Assembly: GCA_034231615.1 (NCBI GenBank)
Contig: CM067311.1
Coordinates: 28,170,699-28,234,698, forward strand
DNA length: 64,000 bases
Reading direction: 5' to 3'
Origin: Meghimatium bilineatum
Lineage: Eukaryota > Mollusca > Gastropoda > Stylommatophora > Philomycidae
Made by a program: the position numbers and the translations under genes. The notes below the pieces were generated by a model. The model was given only the letters and a program-made list of their open reading frames with translations. It had not been told where the DNA came from and made no database searches. Position 1 is the first letter of the stretch; every line of letters begins with the position of its first letter. This document shows, piece after piece, positions 23,226-34,249 of this stretch.

Positions 23226-24385
23226 ACAATTGTGATTTCTGAAAAATAAAAACTGTACAGATCTCAAAAACTTTCAGAAAGAGCGACAAAACATAACCAA
23301 GACTTATATTTGTCTTTCTTAGACCAAGAGAAAGCTTTTAACATCGTGGATATAGCACAACTATTGATAAAATTAAAGACGTATGGAGTTCCCCAACATC
23401 TGATAAGCTTATGTCGAGCATATACGCCAATAGTCAATGCGCAGTAAGAACGATCACAGGTATATCCGATAATATCCAAATTCGCTCGGGAGTGAGATAG
23501 AGATGTGTACTATCCCCCCTATTTTTCATAACATACATAGATCATATCTGCAAAGTTGCAAAGACGACGGGAGAAAACAACCTGAAGCATAACTTAAACG
23601 AATTACTATTTGCAGATGACCAAGCACTAGTAGCACCATCAGAAGATCAACTAAAAAAATAAGTAGACAGATCACACCAAACATGTCAAACCTTTAACAT
23701 GAAGGTAAAAATAGAAAATACCGAAGTGATGAAGATAGGAAGAACAGAAAGAAACACCAATATATATTGGAAACATCAGACTTAAACAAGTGACATAATT
23801 CACATACCTAGGCAGCAATATAATAACAGACGGCAAGAGCAGCAAAGAAATAAACAATAGATGTTGTAAAAGCATACCAAACCCTAGGGCAAATGACACT
23901 AATCTTCAGAATCGAAAATGTAGATTTAAACACCAAAATAACACTATTTAAAACCATTATTATGCCAGTGCTGTGCTACCAGTGCCAGATATGGACAACA
24001 GCACAAGACAAACATAAACTTATGACAGCTGAAACGGCATGCTTACGCAGAATCCTAGGAATATCGCTAAGAGACAGTGAGAAATGAGGACATTAGACAA
24101 AGAACCGACACCACCCCCAAATTTTGGAATATATTAAGAGATATAAGATAAAATGGTTTTCACACATCAGCAGACTACCATCAGACAGCATATCACAGCA
24201 AGCTATGCTACACAGATACAGTGAAGGTAGACCTAGAGGCCGACCACGAAATCGATGAATCACCGAAATAAAAGAGGCGACAAATTCCACAGTATACTCA
24301 GCACACATGAGGGCCATCTCCAGAAAACTATTCTATCTTTGGCGATGAATGGAAACAAAGGGTTTTGCGAATAGATAGATAGAGA
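23226..24385 (+). mobile_element. LINE-D, 5'-truncated RT to 3' end
   Basis: Reading across frames: YLSFLDQEKAFNIVD (RT motif A), TYGVPQHLISLCRAYT, IRSGVR then VLSPLFFITYIDHI (motif B), ELLFADDQALVA (motif C, FADD), FTYLGS-like text near 23800, NTKITLFKTIIMPVLCYQCQ, WTTAQDKHKLMTAETACLRR, KWFSHISRLPSDSI and GRPRGRPRNRWITEIKEA. It ends with a (GATA)n tail (ATAGATAGATAGAGATAGAT, 24367-24388). Order and spacing suit a LINE polyprotein from RT palm to C-terminus. Many stops. It sits inside the 59-bp satellite. Confidence 0.8.
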
Positions 24386-24490
24386 TAGATCCTATGTTCT
24401 ATTATGTTCTGACGACTAAATATACAGCACGTATATATATGTATACATATGCTATGTGCTATTATGACCTCACGACTAGGTAATAGATGG
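24386..24490. repeat. remaining units of the 59-bp satellite
   Basis: Two diverged units with CTATGTTCTATTATG / CTATGTGCTATTATG and ACGACTAGGTAATAGA, resuming directly after the LINE-D tail. Confidence 0.7.
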
Positions 24491-25105
24491 TGCTCGTTCG
24501 ACGAAGGCAACCATGACCATTAAGCTGAACTGGGAAGATGGTGAAGATGATAATGTCTTCCGTGTGCACGACAGTGACTAATGGGTCCTATGAGTGCTCG
24601 TAATTTTCTACCACACTCTGGGCAAGTGTGAGAGGAGTCCGTGGGGCTTTGAGCAAATCTTGCCTTTCTTCTTGCGCGTTTTTGTTGCGCATCAGTGTGT
24701 CTGAGGTTCTCTGCAGCTGCTGCACCACACTTGATTTTACAATACCAGTCGGATCTGTCTTATGTAAGATTCTCCCATTACTTTGTGTCTATTGTGAAGC
24801 GAGTCAGTGATGTCTTAAGTGTATTTAAAACGTTTCTTCTGTCCCCCAGCCTTACCGGAGTTCTCCATTGAACAACTTCTTAGGTAGACGATGATCTTTC
24901 AAGTCGACCATGTGTTCTGCCCAGTATGTCTACTCCTTCAACAACATTGTATGTATGCTCACAAACTTAGATTTCATCAGTACTTGGTATTTTATCTCAC
25001 CAGTGGATGTTGAATGTCTTACGAAGGTGGCTTAGGCAGAAGTTGTTGAGTCTTCTAGAGTGTATGGCATATACTGTCCATTTTTACAAGCATTAGGTAG
25101 TGATG
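24491..25105 (-). mobile_element. LINE-B C-terminal fragment with C2H2 finger
   Basis: The minus strand reads YAIHSRRLNNFCLSHLRKTF, NIHW then DKIPSTDEI, RTHGRLERSS, VVQWRTPVRLGDRRNVLNTL, KTSLTRFTIDTK, then the basic stretch DAQQKRARRKARFAQSPTDS and the finger CPECGRKLRALIGPISHCRA with a second histidine. This C2H2 after an RT polyprotein is the LINE-B signature. Part of the middle is frameshifted. The 59-bp satellite flanks it again at 25150. Confidence 0.75.
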
Positions 25106-25250
25106 AGGGTAAAAGATATATATATATATGATGAGGGTAAAAGACATATATATATACATCCTGTGTATCCTGTGTGTAATGATGTTCTTACGAGTAGGTA
25201 ATAGAACAAGTGCATATGTACACATTTCTTGTGTGTATGCATTGGGGATT
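25106..25250. repeat. TA-rich duplication and last 59-bp satellite unit
   Basis: GATGAGGGTAAAAGA plus (TA)n is present twice (25096-25155), followed by one diverged satellite unit with TGTGTGTAATGATGTTCTTA and GTAGGTAATAGAACAAGT. Confidence 0.7.
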
Positions 25251-25379
25251 TATCAATGTTCTTTTAGCAACGAATGCGGTGCATAGAGCAGTCACCAGTG
25301 ATTTGCAATGTGTAACAACATGATGTTGCTGGGTGTAGTAGTTCGTGCATATTGTTGAGACATATAATCATACCCTGTT

Positions 25380-25570
25380 TGATGATTATTCTAAATAGAG
25401 TTTCGCTTCCTCTTTCTGTTTCCACTTTGTAACCGTTTTAATGCTTGTAGTGGCAGTATTTTTTTCATTCATTCTAAGCACATGTCCGATGTAACTCCAT
25501 CGATTATTCTTATTGCTGTAGAAACATATCTCTGTTTGCTGTCTTCTCTTATTTACGTCTATAGAGTAAT
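25380..25570 (-). mobile_element. LINE-F fragment
   Basis: The minus strand contains RWSYIGHVLRMNE, matching RWTYIGHILRMNS of the larger copy at 56473-57055, with QQTEICFYSN just before it. Short and decayed. Confidence 0.5.
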
Positions 25571-25859
25571 AACTTTCATCGAAGTTGGTTTAGCTGATTT
25601 ATGAAATTATAACAATTAAAATGTAATATAAAACATAGTTTGTATATTACAAGTGTTCCGTCCCGTGTTTCATATTACATTTATGTTCTATACAAACTAC
25701 CATTGCCCTTCAGACAAATATGTTTGTTTAGAAACATACAACGGCAGTATTGTTGCACAATACACATTGTAAGCATGTGTAATTTCAGGACTCTAAGGAA
25801 ATAACTTGTTTTTAATTAACATCTTTCAAAGTAAGTAATGTCAATAAGTAACTATTTGT

Positions 25860-26000
25860 TACAAATACCTACAACTACCAAAAAAGGTAGATAAAAATAG
25901 ATACAATAAAAGAATAAGGACGAAAATGGTTGACGTTTCGATTTAAGAACTTCGTCTAAGTGAAAACATAATAATAAGAAAACAAATATTGGATCGTCTC
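25860..26000 (-). mobile_element. solitary PLE-terminal-repeat-like fragment
   Basis: Minus-strand sequence GACGAAGTTCTTAAATCGAA followed by ACGTCAACC repeats the stem-loop/GAAACGT pattern of the PLE arms. It is flanked by AATAATAAGAAAACAAATAT, similar in composition to the arm sequence. No arm pairing is visible. Confidence 0.35.
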
Positions 26001-26013
26001 AGATTTTGTGGTA

Positions 26014-26095
26014 ATCATATACCATCTGGCAAATATGGCCACTACATTAACATATAATCATATAACATCTGGCAAATATGGCCACTACATGATTC
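26014..26095. repeat. two copies of a ~39-bp direct repeat
   Basis: ATCTGGCAAATATGGCCACT preceded by AATCATATA occurs twice in tandem. Confidence 0.85.
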
Positions 26096-26155
26096 TCAAT
26101 CAGGATCAACGTGTCCCTTTAGGCAATAAAGACAATCCACACCCCGCCCCGCCAA

Positions 26156-26215
26156 TATATATCTATATATGTGTGTGTGTGTGTGTGTGCGTGCGTGCGT
26201 GCGTGTGTGCGTGCA
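26156..26215. repeat. (TG)n/(TGCG)n microsatellite
   Basis: TGTGTGTGTGTGTGTG followed by GCGTGCGTGCGTGCG, directly before the 3' end of a LINE-A copy. Confidence 0.95.
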
Positions 26216-26570
26216 CAATTCATCATCATCAAGTGATGTTTTCACACCGACAGTTGGCTGCAAAGGGACCTCCAACATTCTGTCTCTTGATTTGATGCTG
26301 AACTCTGAAACACTGTATCCTGACTGTCTCGTGTTTTTCTCTATTTATATCTCTACCTACCACTTGCTCGCGCCCCCCTCCCCCCCCAACTCTACCTTCA
26401 AGTACAGTCTTCAACAAAGTGTCATGTTTTTTAATGTCTGAACTATTTTATTTGGATGATTTATATTTATTCATACGCATTGTTGTCAGAATTTATGTGT
26501 TTGCTGTCTTCTCTTTTCACAAATGTTCTTTATATTTTTCTATATATTCACATCCTAGTGTCTCCTTCCT
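26216..26570 (-). mobile_element. LINE-A 3' fragment
   Basis: On the plus strand it starts CATCATCATCAAGTGATG, the complement of a (GAT)n 3' tail, then runs GTTGGCTGCAAAGGGACCTC and TACCTACCACTTGCTCGCGC, parallel to 29300-29730. The coding sense is lost. Confidence 0.7.
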
Positions 26571-26689
26571 CCCATAATAATGAAAGTCCAAAACGTTCCC
26601 GGCGGCATCCAAAATACTCACAGGAGTCAGAAACTCTGCCATTAAGTATCTGTGATCTCCAGACTGACTAACCCGGCGATTGTGGCTTT

Positions 26690-27115
26690 ATTATAGCAGT
26701 CATGTTAATGTTTTAAATTGTTCCATTGTTATTTCTCAATTTATTTCTCAATGTTTATTATTTCTTCATAGATTCTAACAATATCTATTATTCGTTTCAC
26801 ATATTATAACAACGTTTGTTATTTCTCCATATAGTCTAACAATGTATGTTATCTGTACATAGTTTCTAATAATACCTAATTTCTCCATATTTTCTAACAA
26901 TATCTGTTATTTCTCTATATATAATAACAAGGTCTATTATTTCATCATGCAGTCTAACAATGTCTGCTATTTGTCCATATATTCTAACAGTGTGTTATTC
27001 TTCATATTCTAATAATGTCTGCTATTTCTCCATATGTTATAATAATGCTTGCTATTTTTCCATGGATTCTAACATTGGATGTTATTTCTCTATAAATTAA
27101 TACAGTATCTGTGAT
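26690..27115. repeat. degenerate ~33-bp tandem repeat
   Basis: About twelve diverged units with TTATTTCTCCATATATTCTA and ACAATGTCTG. Confidence 0.8.
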
Positions 27116-27179
27116 TTTGAATGATTCTTATATTTTTCTGTTATATGTTCTTATGATATAACTACTACTTTGTCTTCAA

Positions 27180-27265
27180 ATCGACGTTTTGACCAACCGA
27201 CAAATTAACCTATTTTGTTTATATCTTGATAAAGACCTTTGTGTCGGAGCGTCACTTTGTTCTCT
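27180..27265 (+). mobile_element. solitary PLE-terminal-repeat-like fragment
   Basis: CGACGTTTTGACCAACCGAC is followed by TATCTTGATAAAGACCTTTG and TGTCGGAGCGTC. The TGATAAAGACC-loop-GGTC-GAAAC-GTC pattern of the PLE arms is partly conserved, with GAAA replaced. Confidence 0.35.
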
Positions 27266-27675
27266 TGTAGGATGTCTATAAAACATGTTAACCTACGTCT
27301 TTTATGTTTGTATAGTTATCTACTTATATTGTATACGGTTTTACTGAAGTCTTCCATTCATCCATACTACTTTCACTTCTGGTCTTATTACAGCAATTTT
27401 TGGATGTAGTTGCATGCTGCACGTTAAAGAATAGGACGTAGCCATCAATCCAGCATTTTTTGGCTGTAGTGATTTTCGGGCAATATAAATTCTTTCATTA
27501 GTTTGCCATTGCTTTCTGAACGATCGCTCTATAAGTGATTAATATCAAACGAATAGTGATTGATGGTAGATATGTTGTATCAGGAATCTATAACGACATA
27601 GTAAAGTAACCCATAGCATTTATTAATGCCGTAGGGGTTTGAGATGTTAGCGATCTCACATTTCACAGGCTCTGC

Positions 27676-27880
27676 AAATGAGGGCGGTAGTCATCTCCTC
27701 TCCCTCGCAGTCTTTACTTCCCGGATTAATCCGGTACCCATTTAAGGCTGGGTCGACCTGGGAGCCGTTGCGATCTGAAAACATTTCCGCCTCGAAACAT
27801 TTCCGCCAACTGGGGAATGAACCCATGACCACTCATATGCGAAGCCAGTGCGCTAACCACTGCGCTAACGCGGCTCCCAA
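27676..27880 (-). mobile_element. tRNA-derived SINE
   Basis: The minus strand begins GGGAGCCGCGTTAGCGCAGT, with an A box (TTAGCGCAGTGG, 27857-27872) and a B box (GGTTCATTCCC, about 27813-27825) at tRNA spacing. These form an RNA polymerase III internal promoter. The body then repeats GGCGGAAATGTTT. The open frame over it is incidental. Confidence 0.75.
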
Positions 27881-28076
27881 AAACGACATATAACGACATA
27901 TAAACAAATGGCTCTGTACTTGACATATGTATACATAGTTTATTATACAATTTGTTTATATGTTCACACGAATCGTGATTAACCGTAGAAGAAAAGTTGA
28001 ATGTTTACAAGTCTTCAGTGTACATTAATGTACTACTTGTGTATCAGTAGCTATTTATGGATATCGCAGTTAAAGG

Positions 28077-28165
28077 GCCTCCCTGATATAGCCGTTAAGC
28101 CGTTAGATTTGTGCTCAAGAGGTAGTGGGTTCGAATCCAACTCACAGCGCCTTTGAAGTGGATTT
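28077..28165 (+). mobile_element. tRNA-like SINE head
   Basis: A-box-like ATAGCCGTTAAGC (28089-28100) and a perfect B box GGTTCGAATCC (28128-28138). Arm pairing is poor for a functional tRNA, so I call a SINE head or tRNA pseudogene. Confidence 0.55.
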
Positions 28166-29030
28166 TTTTTAGATATGTCGCTTGAACTATGACAAGTATT
28201 ACTTATACAATCTAGGAATAATATGATGGATTGTAGTAAAACTGATTAGCATTAGGTATTACCGGAAAATACGAAGTCATAAGTTGTACAACTGTCCATG
28301 AAACTAAAATTCATTAGCACAATATGATGCGCACCCTCGGCAGATGGCGTGAAGCTTAGTTGAGAGGGACGATGCATATATGGAGTAACCAAAGTACAAT
28401 AAAGTCAATCCTCTACATATTTTAAACATTGTTTAGCATATAACAGTTACGTTAATTTACCGTCTTGAAAAGCAGAAAACAGTAACATTGTGATTCACAA
28501 TACGTGCTGTAAGATGCGATTACAGAAAGCTAGGCTATGAAGTTCGCTACCCCAATCCCTAGACTTTCAGTGATTCAATTGAATTCAGTTGTGTCTATTG
28601 AAAAAAGGCGTCGATATCCCAGCCGAGGTGTAAACAATGGAATAATTAATTGCGTTAACAGCAACATTTTGAAAATAAGCAGATTTTAGCAAGAAATATG
28701 CCGAGAAATAAAAAAATGACTCATCACAAATATAGCGTGGACCCTAAACGTTGCTGCAGTGATTATGTAATGCTATTGATAACTTCTTGTCTAAATAACA
28801 CCCGAGCTTAACATGATAGTTTGTGAGTAACGAATCGCCCGTGAGTTTCGGACGTCCGAAAAGTTAGCAAAAACTGCTACCCTCAAGCGGTAGGTAGGTA
28901 GTTAATGAGTTTTCCTCTCTTTTAGAGAGGCGTGCCTCTTTCAACCAGCGGACAAAGTCCAATTAAGCTATATCAGGACACAGTACCATAAAATATTAGA
29001 GGTAACAAAGACCTCAAAGCATGTTGTAAG
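28166..29030. other. no gene recognised
   Basis: Around 28866-28965 there is CGGTAGGTAGGTAG and AGAGAGGCGTGCCTCTTTCA, the latter similar to GAAAGAGGCGGGCCTCGACC at 41028. Otherwise featureless. Confidence 0.4.
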
Positions 29031-29035
29031 AGATT

Positions 29036-29285
29036 AATAAGGTTTTGGGGTGGAGTTGGCAGCCCCCTTCCATATAGGGTCAAAGTAACCCAGAAGCTAC
29101 GCTGGAAACTGACGTACCATGACGAAATATGCATATATCACAACTAAACTGTAAACCACAACAGAACATATTCCGTTCTCTGGATATATCCTGTATGTCA
29201 TATATATATATATATATATCATATCCAGCCATATCCTGCTGATTTGCAGGAGTTTGAGAACGAAAGTGAAAGAAGACAAACATAA
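29036..29285 (+). mobile_element. S1 SINE-like retroposon, with an AT insertion
   Basis: GGGGTGGAGTTGGCAGCCCC, CATATAGGGTCAAAG, CGTTCTCTGGATATATCCTG, GCAGGAGTTTGAGAACGAAA and a GAAAGAAGA tail. A (TA)n tract with short duplicated flanks (29198-29235) interrupts it. Confidence 0.7.
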
Positions 29286-29299
29286 TTTGTTTTCACATT

Positions 29300-29730
29300 T
29301 TATTTACCTATCATCATCATCATCAAGTGCCGTCTCCGCAACGAAGGTTGGCTGCAACGTATCTCCAACATCTCCTGTCTCTTGTCTTGGTGGTGTACTC
29401 TGCTAGACTGTAACCTGTCCATCGTGTAATGTTACTCTCCCACTTGTATCTCTGCCTACCTCTTGCTCGCTTCCCTTTGACTTTACCCTCAAGTAAGGTC
29501 TTCAATAGGGTGTCATGTCTTTTAATGTGTCCAAAGTATTTTATTTGCCTGATCTTTATTTCTCTTAGTAGTTCTTTCTTCATATTAAGTGTTTTTAGCA
29601 CCTCTTTATTTGTTTTCTTCTCTTTCCATGATGTTCTCCCTATTCTTCTATATACCCACATCTCAAAGGCATCAATTTTGTCTTCTAATTGTTTATTTAG
29701 TGTCCATGTTTCTGAGCCATACATTAATAT
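29300..29730 (-). mobile_element. LINE-A, C-terminal coding region and 3' tail
   Basis: Best copy of this group. One uninterrupted minus-strand frame of 133 codons (29724-29326) reads MYGSETWTLNKQLEDKIDAF, EMWVYRRIGRTSWKEKKTN, LLREIKIRQIKYFGHIKRHD, LLEGKVKGKRARGRQRYKWE and ends RYVAANLRCGDGT. The YGSETWT..., IKYFGHI-x-RHD and GKRARGRQR series is the standard C-terminal region after the RT of RTE-like LINE polyproteins. The 3' tail is (GAT)n at 29312-29325. The RT domain itself is absent (5' truncation). Confidence 0.8.
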
Positions 29731-30365
29731 GGAATTGTTTACCTATAAAAGGTATTTAATACGATTACGTTCCACAAGCTTCTAATTTTAAACTATATAA
29801 TAATGCGGACGTGTAAAATATAAGATCGCATACACACAAAAAATTCATATATTTGCAAGCACAAATTATTGATATATTAAAAGAGGTTCGACGGTAAACA
29901 TTTTGAAACGAGCCACCGAAAAGGGATGAAAGCAACGATGACAAAACATCAAGAACTAAGAAATTGAACATCATTTCGGAGACATTCTGAAATTCAGCTA
30001 AAGCATTGAGAAAACACCAGATCAGACGGCAACTGGAAGCTCATTTAAGGAGTTTCTCTCATGCTAATCATGGTGATAAGGGAATTCACAAACTAAAGCT
30101 AGTCTCACTGCAAATACTGGAGGGACTTCATGGGAAATAAGAACTCCAATTTCACGAGATTTGTAAAGAATCTGTTGATTATGACGAAACTCAAGTGAAT
30201 CAACTCAATTGTGGAATTTGTAGTTATTTTTTTCTTCAATGTTCATGACGGAATATTGCTGCTGAGAGTCTGTCAGATGTAACATTGAAAAAATGACACG
30301 GAGAAGTTTAAGTTAAGATGGAAGCTTTAGTAAAAGTGAACGGAAATAAAATTTAAAATATCCGC
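29731..30365. other. no recognised feature
   Basis: No supportable gene or repeat. Confidence 0.4.
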
Positions 30366-30515
30366 AGGGTTCCCACCAGCACTTTTCATCAACTTTATTG
30401 ACTATGACAAGACATTTGACAGAGTGTCATGGAACAACTTTTTGTAAATATTAGAACAGTTTGAAGTGGAAAAATCAATTATGAAAGAAATATTAAACTT
30501 GCGTCAGTAGAACGA
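30366..30515 (+). mobile_element. LINE RT fragment
   Basis: The plus strand reads FPPALFINFIDYDKTFDRVS then WNNFL and LEQFEVEKSIMKEILNLRQ. FIDYDKTFDRV is RT motif A with its catalytic Asp. The group cannot be assigned from so short a piece. Confidence 0.6.
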
Positions 30516-30532
30516 GTACATTAACGTAGTCT

Positions 30533-30742
30533 TGTTCTTCTTCTGCGTTCATTCTTAAACTCTTGCAGGTTAGCAGGATGTAGTTTGGAGAGCGGAATGT
30601 GTTGTGTCATGGTTTACAGCTTAGCTGCGATATTTGCGAATTTCAGCTGGATGCATCCAACTTCAACATGGCTTCTGGGTCACTTTGAACCTCTTCATGA
30701 AAGGAAAGCCATCCCCCCTCCCCAATATAGTCTGCATGTCAG
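30533..30742 (-). mobile_element. S1 SINE-like retroposon, truncated
   Basis: TTCTTCTTCTGCGTTCATTC, GTTAGCAGGATGTAGT, GTTGTGTCATGGTTTACAGC and CATCCAACTTCAACATGGCT. It ends at the target site of foldback B. Confidence 0.75.
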
Positions 30743-30756
30743 TAAGACATGTTGTA

Positions 30757-30990
30757 AATACAAATAAGGTAGGAAGGTTACTGTAGAAAACTGTCATTAA
30801 AATATAGAAAATAGCAATAAAACAAAGAATCCCACAATATTGTTTTATTGTTATTTTCTATATTTTATTATTTTATATTGACAGTTTTTCTACAGTAACC
30901 TTCCTACCTTATTTGTATTTACCTCTATTTGTCTGGTTACTGCGGCACTTCCATTTTGTCGGATATTCTCCGATATTTGGGTTATTTATA
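30757..30990. mobile_element. foldback element B
   Basis: The left arm AATACAAATAAGGTAGGAAG GTTACTGTAG pairs with the right arm CTACAGTAAC CTTCCTACCTTATTTGTATT. The inner arms carry ATAGAAAATAGCAATAAAAC and its near-complement. The tail GGTTACTGCGGCACTTCC, TTTTGTCGGATATTCTCCGA, GGGTTATTTATA follows. A perfect 14-bp duplication TAAGACATGTTGTA lies at 30743-30756 and 30991-31004. Confidence 0.9.
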
Positions 30991-31029
30991 TAAGACATGT
31001 TGTAGGAATCTAGTGTTACTATAGCATTG

Positions 31030-32165
31030 GGAAAATGCATTGTTAGTCTTTTATGTTAGGTGAATGAAGTGTTAGTCTTGTATGTTAGGTGAATGAAGTG
31101 TTTCATCTAGTATGTTAGGTGAATGAAGTGTTAGTCTTGTATGTTAGGTGAATGAAGTGTTAGTCTTGTATGTTAGGTGAATGAAGTGTTAGTCTTGTAT
31201 GTTAGGTGAATGAAGTGTTTCATCTAGTATGTTAGGTGAATGAAGTGTTAGTCTTGTATGTTAGGTGAATGAAGTGTTTCATCTAGTATGTTAGGTGAAT
31301 GAAGTGTTTCATCTAGTATGTTAGGTGAATGAAGTGTTTCATCTAGTATGTTAGGTGAATGAAGTGTTAGTCTTGTATGTTAGGTGAATGAAGTGCCAGT
31401 CTAGTATGTTAGGTCAATGCAGTGCTAGTCTAGTATGTTAGGTGAATGAAGTGTTTCATCTAGTATGTTAGGTGAATGAAGTGTTAGTCTTGTATGTTAG
31501 GTGAATGAAGTGCCAGTCTAGTATGTTATCTGAATGAAGTGCTAGTCTAGTATATTAGGTGAATGCAGTGTTAGTTTAGTATGTTAGGTGAATGCAGTGT
31601 TATTCTAGTAAATAAGGTGAATGCACTGCTAGACTAGTATGTTAGGTGAATGCAGTGCTAGTCTAGTATATAAGGTGAATGCAGTGCCAGTCTAGTATGT
31701 TAGGTGAATGAAGTGCTAGTCTAGTATATTAGGTGAATGCAGTGTAAGTTTAGTATGTTAGGTGAATGCAGTGTTATTCTAGTAAATAAGGTGAATGCAC
31801 TGCTAGACTAGTATGTTAGGTGAATGCAGTGCTAGTCTAGTATATAAGGTGAATGCAGTGCCAGTCTAGTATGTTAGGTGAATGAAGTGCTAGTCTAGTA
31901 TATTAGGTGAATGCAGTGTTAGTTTAGTATGTTAGGTGAATGCAGTGTTATTCTATTAAATAAGGTGAATGCACTGCTATACTAGTATGTTAGGTGAATG
32001 CAGTGCTAGTCTAGTATATAAGGGGAATGAAGTGTTAGTCTAGTATGTTATGGGAATATAGTGTTAGTCTAGTATATTAGGTGAATGAAGTGTTAGTCTA
32101 GTATATTAGGTGAATGAAGTGTTAGTCTAGTATATTAGGTGAATGAAGTGTTAGTCTAGTATGTT
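31030..32165. repeat. 29-bp tandem array with higher-order structure
   Basis: About 38 units built on GTATGTTAGGTGAATGAAGT plus GTTAGTCTT. The left half alternates GTTAGTCTT and GTTTCATCTA forms. From about 31540 to 32030 a block of six units (174 bp) is repeated about three times, recognisable by TTATTCTAGTAAATAAGGTG and CACTGCTAGACTAGT. Confidence 0.95.
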
Positions 32166-32399
32166 TAGCTAACAGCTACTTGAGTTATGACTGCAGGTAG
32201 TCAGTCATGAGCACACACCAGACACGTCCATAGTTGCTTCGATCTCCGTTTCATGAATCAATCACAATGTAGCGGCTGACAGTTCCAGTTGGATGTTAAT
32301 TTATTATTTTCTTTGTATATCTGTTATATTTCTACTTGCTTAAGTAAATAAGCTACTTACGAGTAATGTGGTCAGCAGGTTAACGATGAAAAACGTCCT

Positions 32400-33945
32400 A
32401 CAAATTTAGCTGATAAAAATATATAGTAAATATCAATCAATCAATAAACCCATAACCCTTCAGGGTCGTAGGGGTACCACATTGGATGCTTCAGCACACA
32501 GAGTCCTCCAGCGAATTCTATCCTCAGCGATGCGGAGGAGTGTGGAAATATCTAGCCCTGTCCATTCCTTGATGTTGTCTGTCCATGTCTTTATTTGTCC
32601 TCCTCTGCTTCTTCCACCCTCGACAGTTCCCTGCAGTATTGTTTTTGACAAAGAATCGTGCCTGCATACATGTCCGAACCATGCTAGTTTTCGTCGTTTC
32701 ACTATTGAAAGAAATGGCTCCTGGACACCTGCACACATCTCTACTTTATTTCTTACGTACACATTGGTCTTATGTTGCCTATAGGAAATTCGTATAATTC
32801 TTCTGTAGAATTTATACTCGAAAGCATGTAATCTTCTCTCCATGTCCGCAGTGAGTGTCCAATCTCTCACAACCATACAACACAACAGAAAGCACCAGCG
32901 ACCTATACAGTTTGATTTTCACTCCAACACTGATGTTGCTTTTCCAAATCACAGTTAGCCTTGACAAGGACGCTAAAGCCATCTCCAGCCTTATTTTTAG
33001 TTCTGCTTTGCATTTACCATCGTTGCATATACTGGATCCGAGGTATTTGAAGGTATTCACCTCTTCAAGCTTATGTCCATTCATCATGATATTAGTCTGG
33101 TTTTCTGTGTCTCTGCTGTTTACCAAGATTTTTCTCTTATCTGAATTGATTTCCATTCCGTACTTGCTGGTAACTTTTTCTAACTTTGATGTTAATTCTT
33201 GCAATGATTGTTCTGACCCAGCTATAAAATCAATATCATCAGTGAAACGAAAGTTGCAAATATGGCGACCTCCGATCGATATAGACGTGTTGTAGTCATG
33301 CAATGTCTCTTGTATGATGTGCTCTAAGTATATGTTAAAATGTACTGGGGACATTATGCATCCCTGTCGAACTCTCACAGTTGTTTTGAAGAACTCTCCA
33401 ATTGTATTGTGTGACAAGACAGCACTATTTGCATTTTCGTACAGAGCTTCAATAATGTCTATAATTGTGGTGTCAAAATTAAATTTCCTCAGTATGTGCC
33501 ACAGACCATCATGCCAAACACGATCAAAGGCCTTTGTAAAGTCAATGAAGTTGTGGTATAGATCACGTTGATGCTGAATATGTTTTTCGATTAGTGTTCG
33601 GATGTTAAATATTTGTTCAACAGTGCTTCTGTTTGCTCTGAAGCCAGCTTGTTCTTCTGCAATTATTTCTTCCGACTTGTGTTTTATTCTGTTAAGTAGT
33701 ATTTTGAGCATCACTTTACTGGGGTGTGTTATAAGGCTAATTGTTCTGTAATTTGTACACACTTTCAAATTTCCTTTCTTGGGAATTGGTATTATTAGTG
33801 ATTGTGTCCAATCAGTGGGCCATTGTTTTGTGTTCCATATATTTTGGCATATTTTGGTCATAATATTTACCACATTAATTCCCCCGTATTTCAACAATTC
33901 TGCTGGAACGTTGTCTACACCAATGGTGAATATATTGTTTGTTTA
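32400..33945 (-). mobile_element. LINE-E, 5'-truncated non-LTR retrotransposon
   Basis: The best-preserved LINE here. The coding sense starts inside the polyprotein (VDNVPAELLKYGGINVV, near 33940) and ends at the stop at 32460. The 3' UTR is very short and ends in a (TTGA)n tail, TTGATTGATTGA, at 32430-32443. Other copies: 16465-16690 and 38590-39610. The LTR-free end, the short repeat tail and the C-terminal FGH-x-CRHD motif suggest an RTE-like clade, which I hold loosely. Confidence 0.85.
32460..33945 (-). pseudogene. LINE-E reverse transcriptase polyprotein, one frameshift
   Basis: The RT part is an open frame of 361 codons from Met 33897: IPIPKKGNLKVCTNYRTISL (residues 36-55), EEQAGFRANRSTVEQIF (81-97), FIDFTKAFDRVWHD (117-130, motif A), RQGCIMSPVHFNIYL (177-191, motif B), RFTDDIDFIAGS (217-228, motif C; F-T-D-D where F-A-D-D is usual), then FKYLGSSICNDGK. 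The frame breaks near 32865, just after VVLYGCE. The following frame continues RDWTLTADMERRLHAFEYKF, KRRKLAWFGHVCRHDSLSK, ILQGTVEGGRSRGGQIKTW and ends in SNVVPLRP. No endonuclease domain is present because of 5' truncation. Confidence 0.85.
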
Positions 33946-34249
33946 TTAAATATAGGATTAAACCCTCATGCCTAGGCACGACGCTTTAAACCCAAGACCG
34001 GAGCCTTTATTCTTTTTATATCAGGCCGTAAGCACTTATATATGGCCTAATTCCTCTTAACAGACGGTTTGAAGCAAGCCTGTACCACATGGAGATCATT
34101 CATCGAGTACGAGCCGAATGTGTCAGTTCATGCTAAATCTGCCGATCCATGAGCGATTTGGGATTGTTGTAGAATAAGTAGTGAGTATGTCATCTCCTGA
34201 CTGTTGCACCGTACGTCTGAGTCTTCGTTTTTCCTCTCTGCTCAACATT
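33946..34249. other. no recognised feature
   Basis: No assignable gene or repeat between LINE-E and the LINE-B copy. Confidence 0.35.

Noticed and set aside
28077..28150. functional tRNA gene
   Set aside because: The B box is perfect but acceptor and anticodon arms do not pair convincingly, so a SINE head or pseudogene is the safer call.
32482..33571. plus-strand frames of 60-146 codons
   Set aside because: They are antisense shadows of the LINE-E polyprotein, which is coded on the minus strand.
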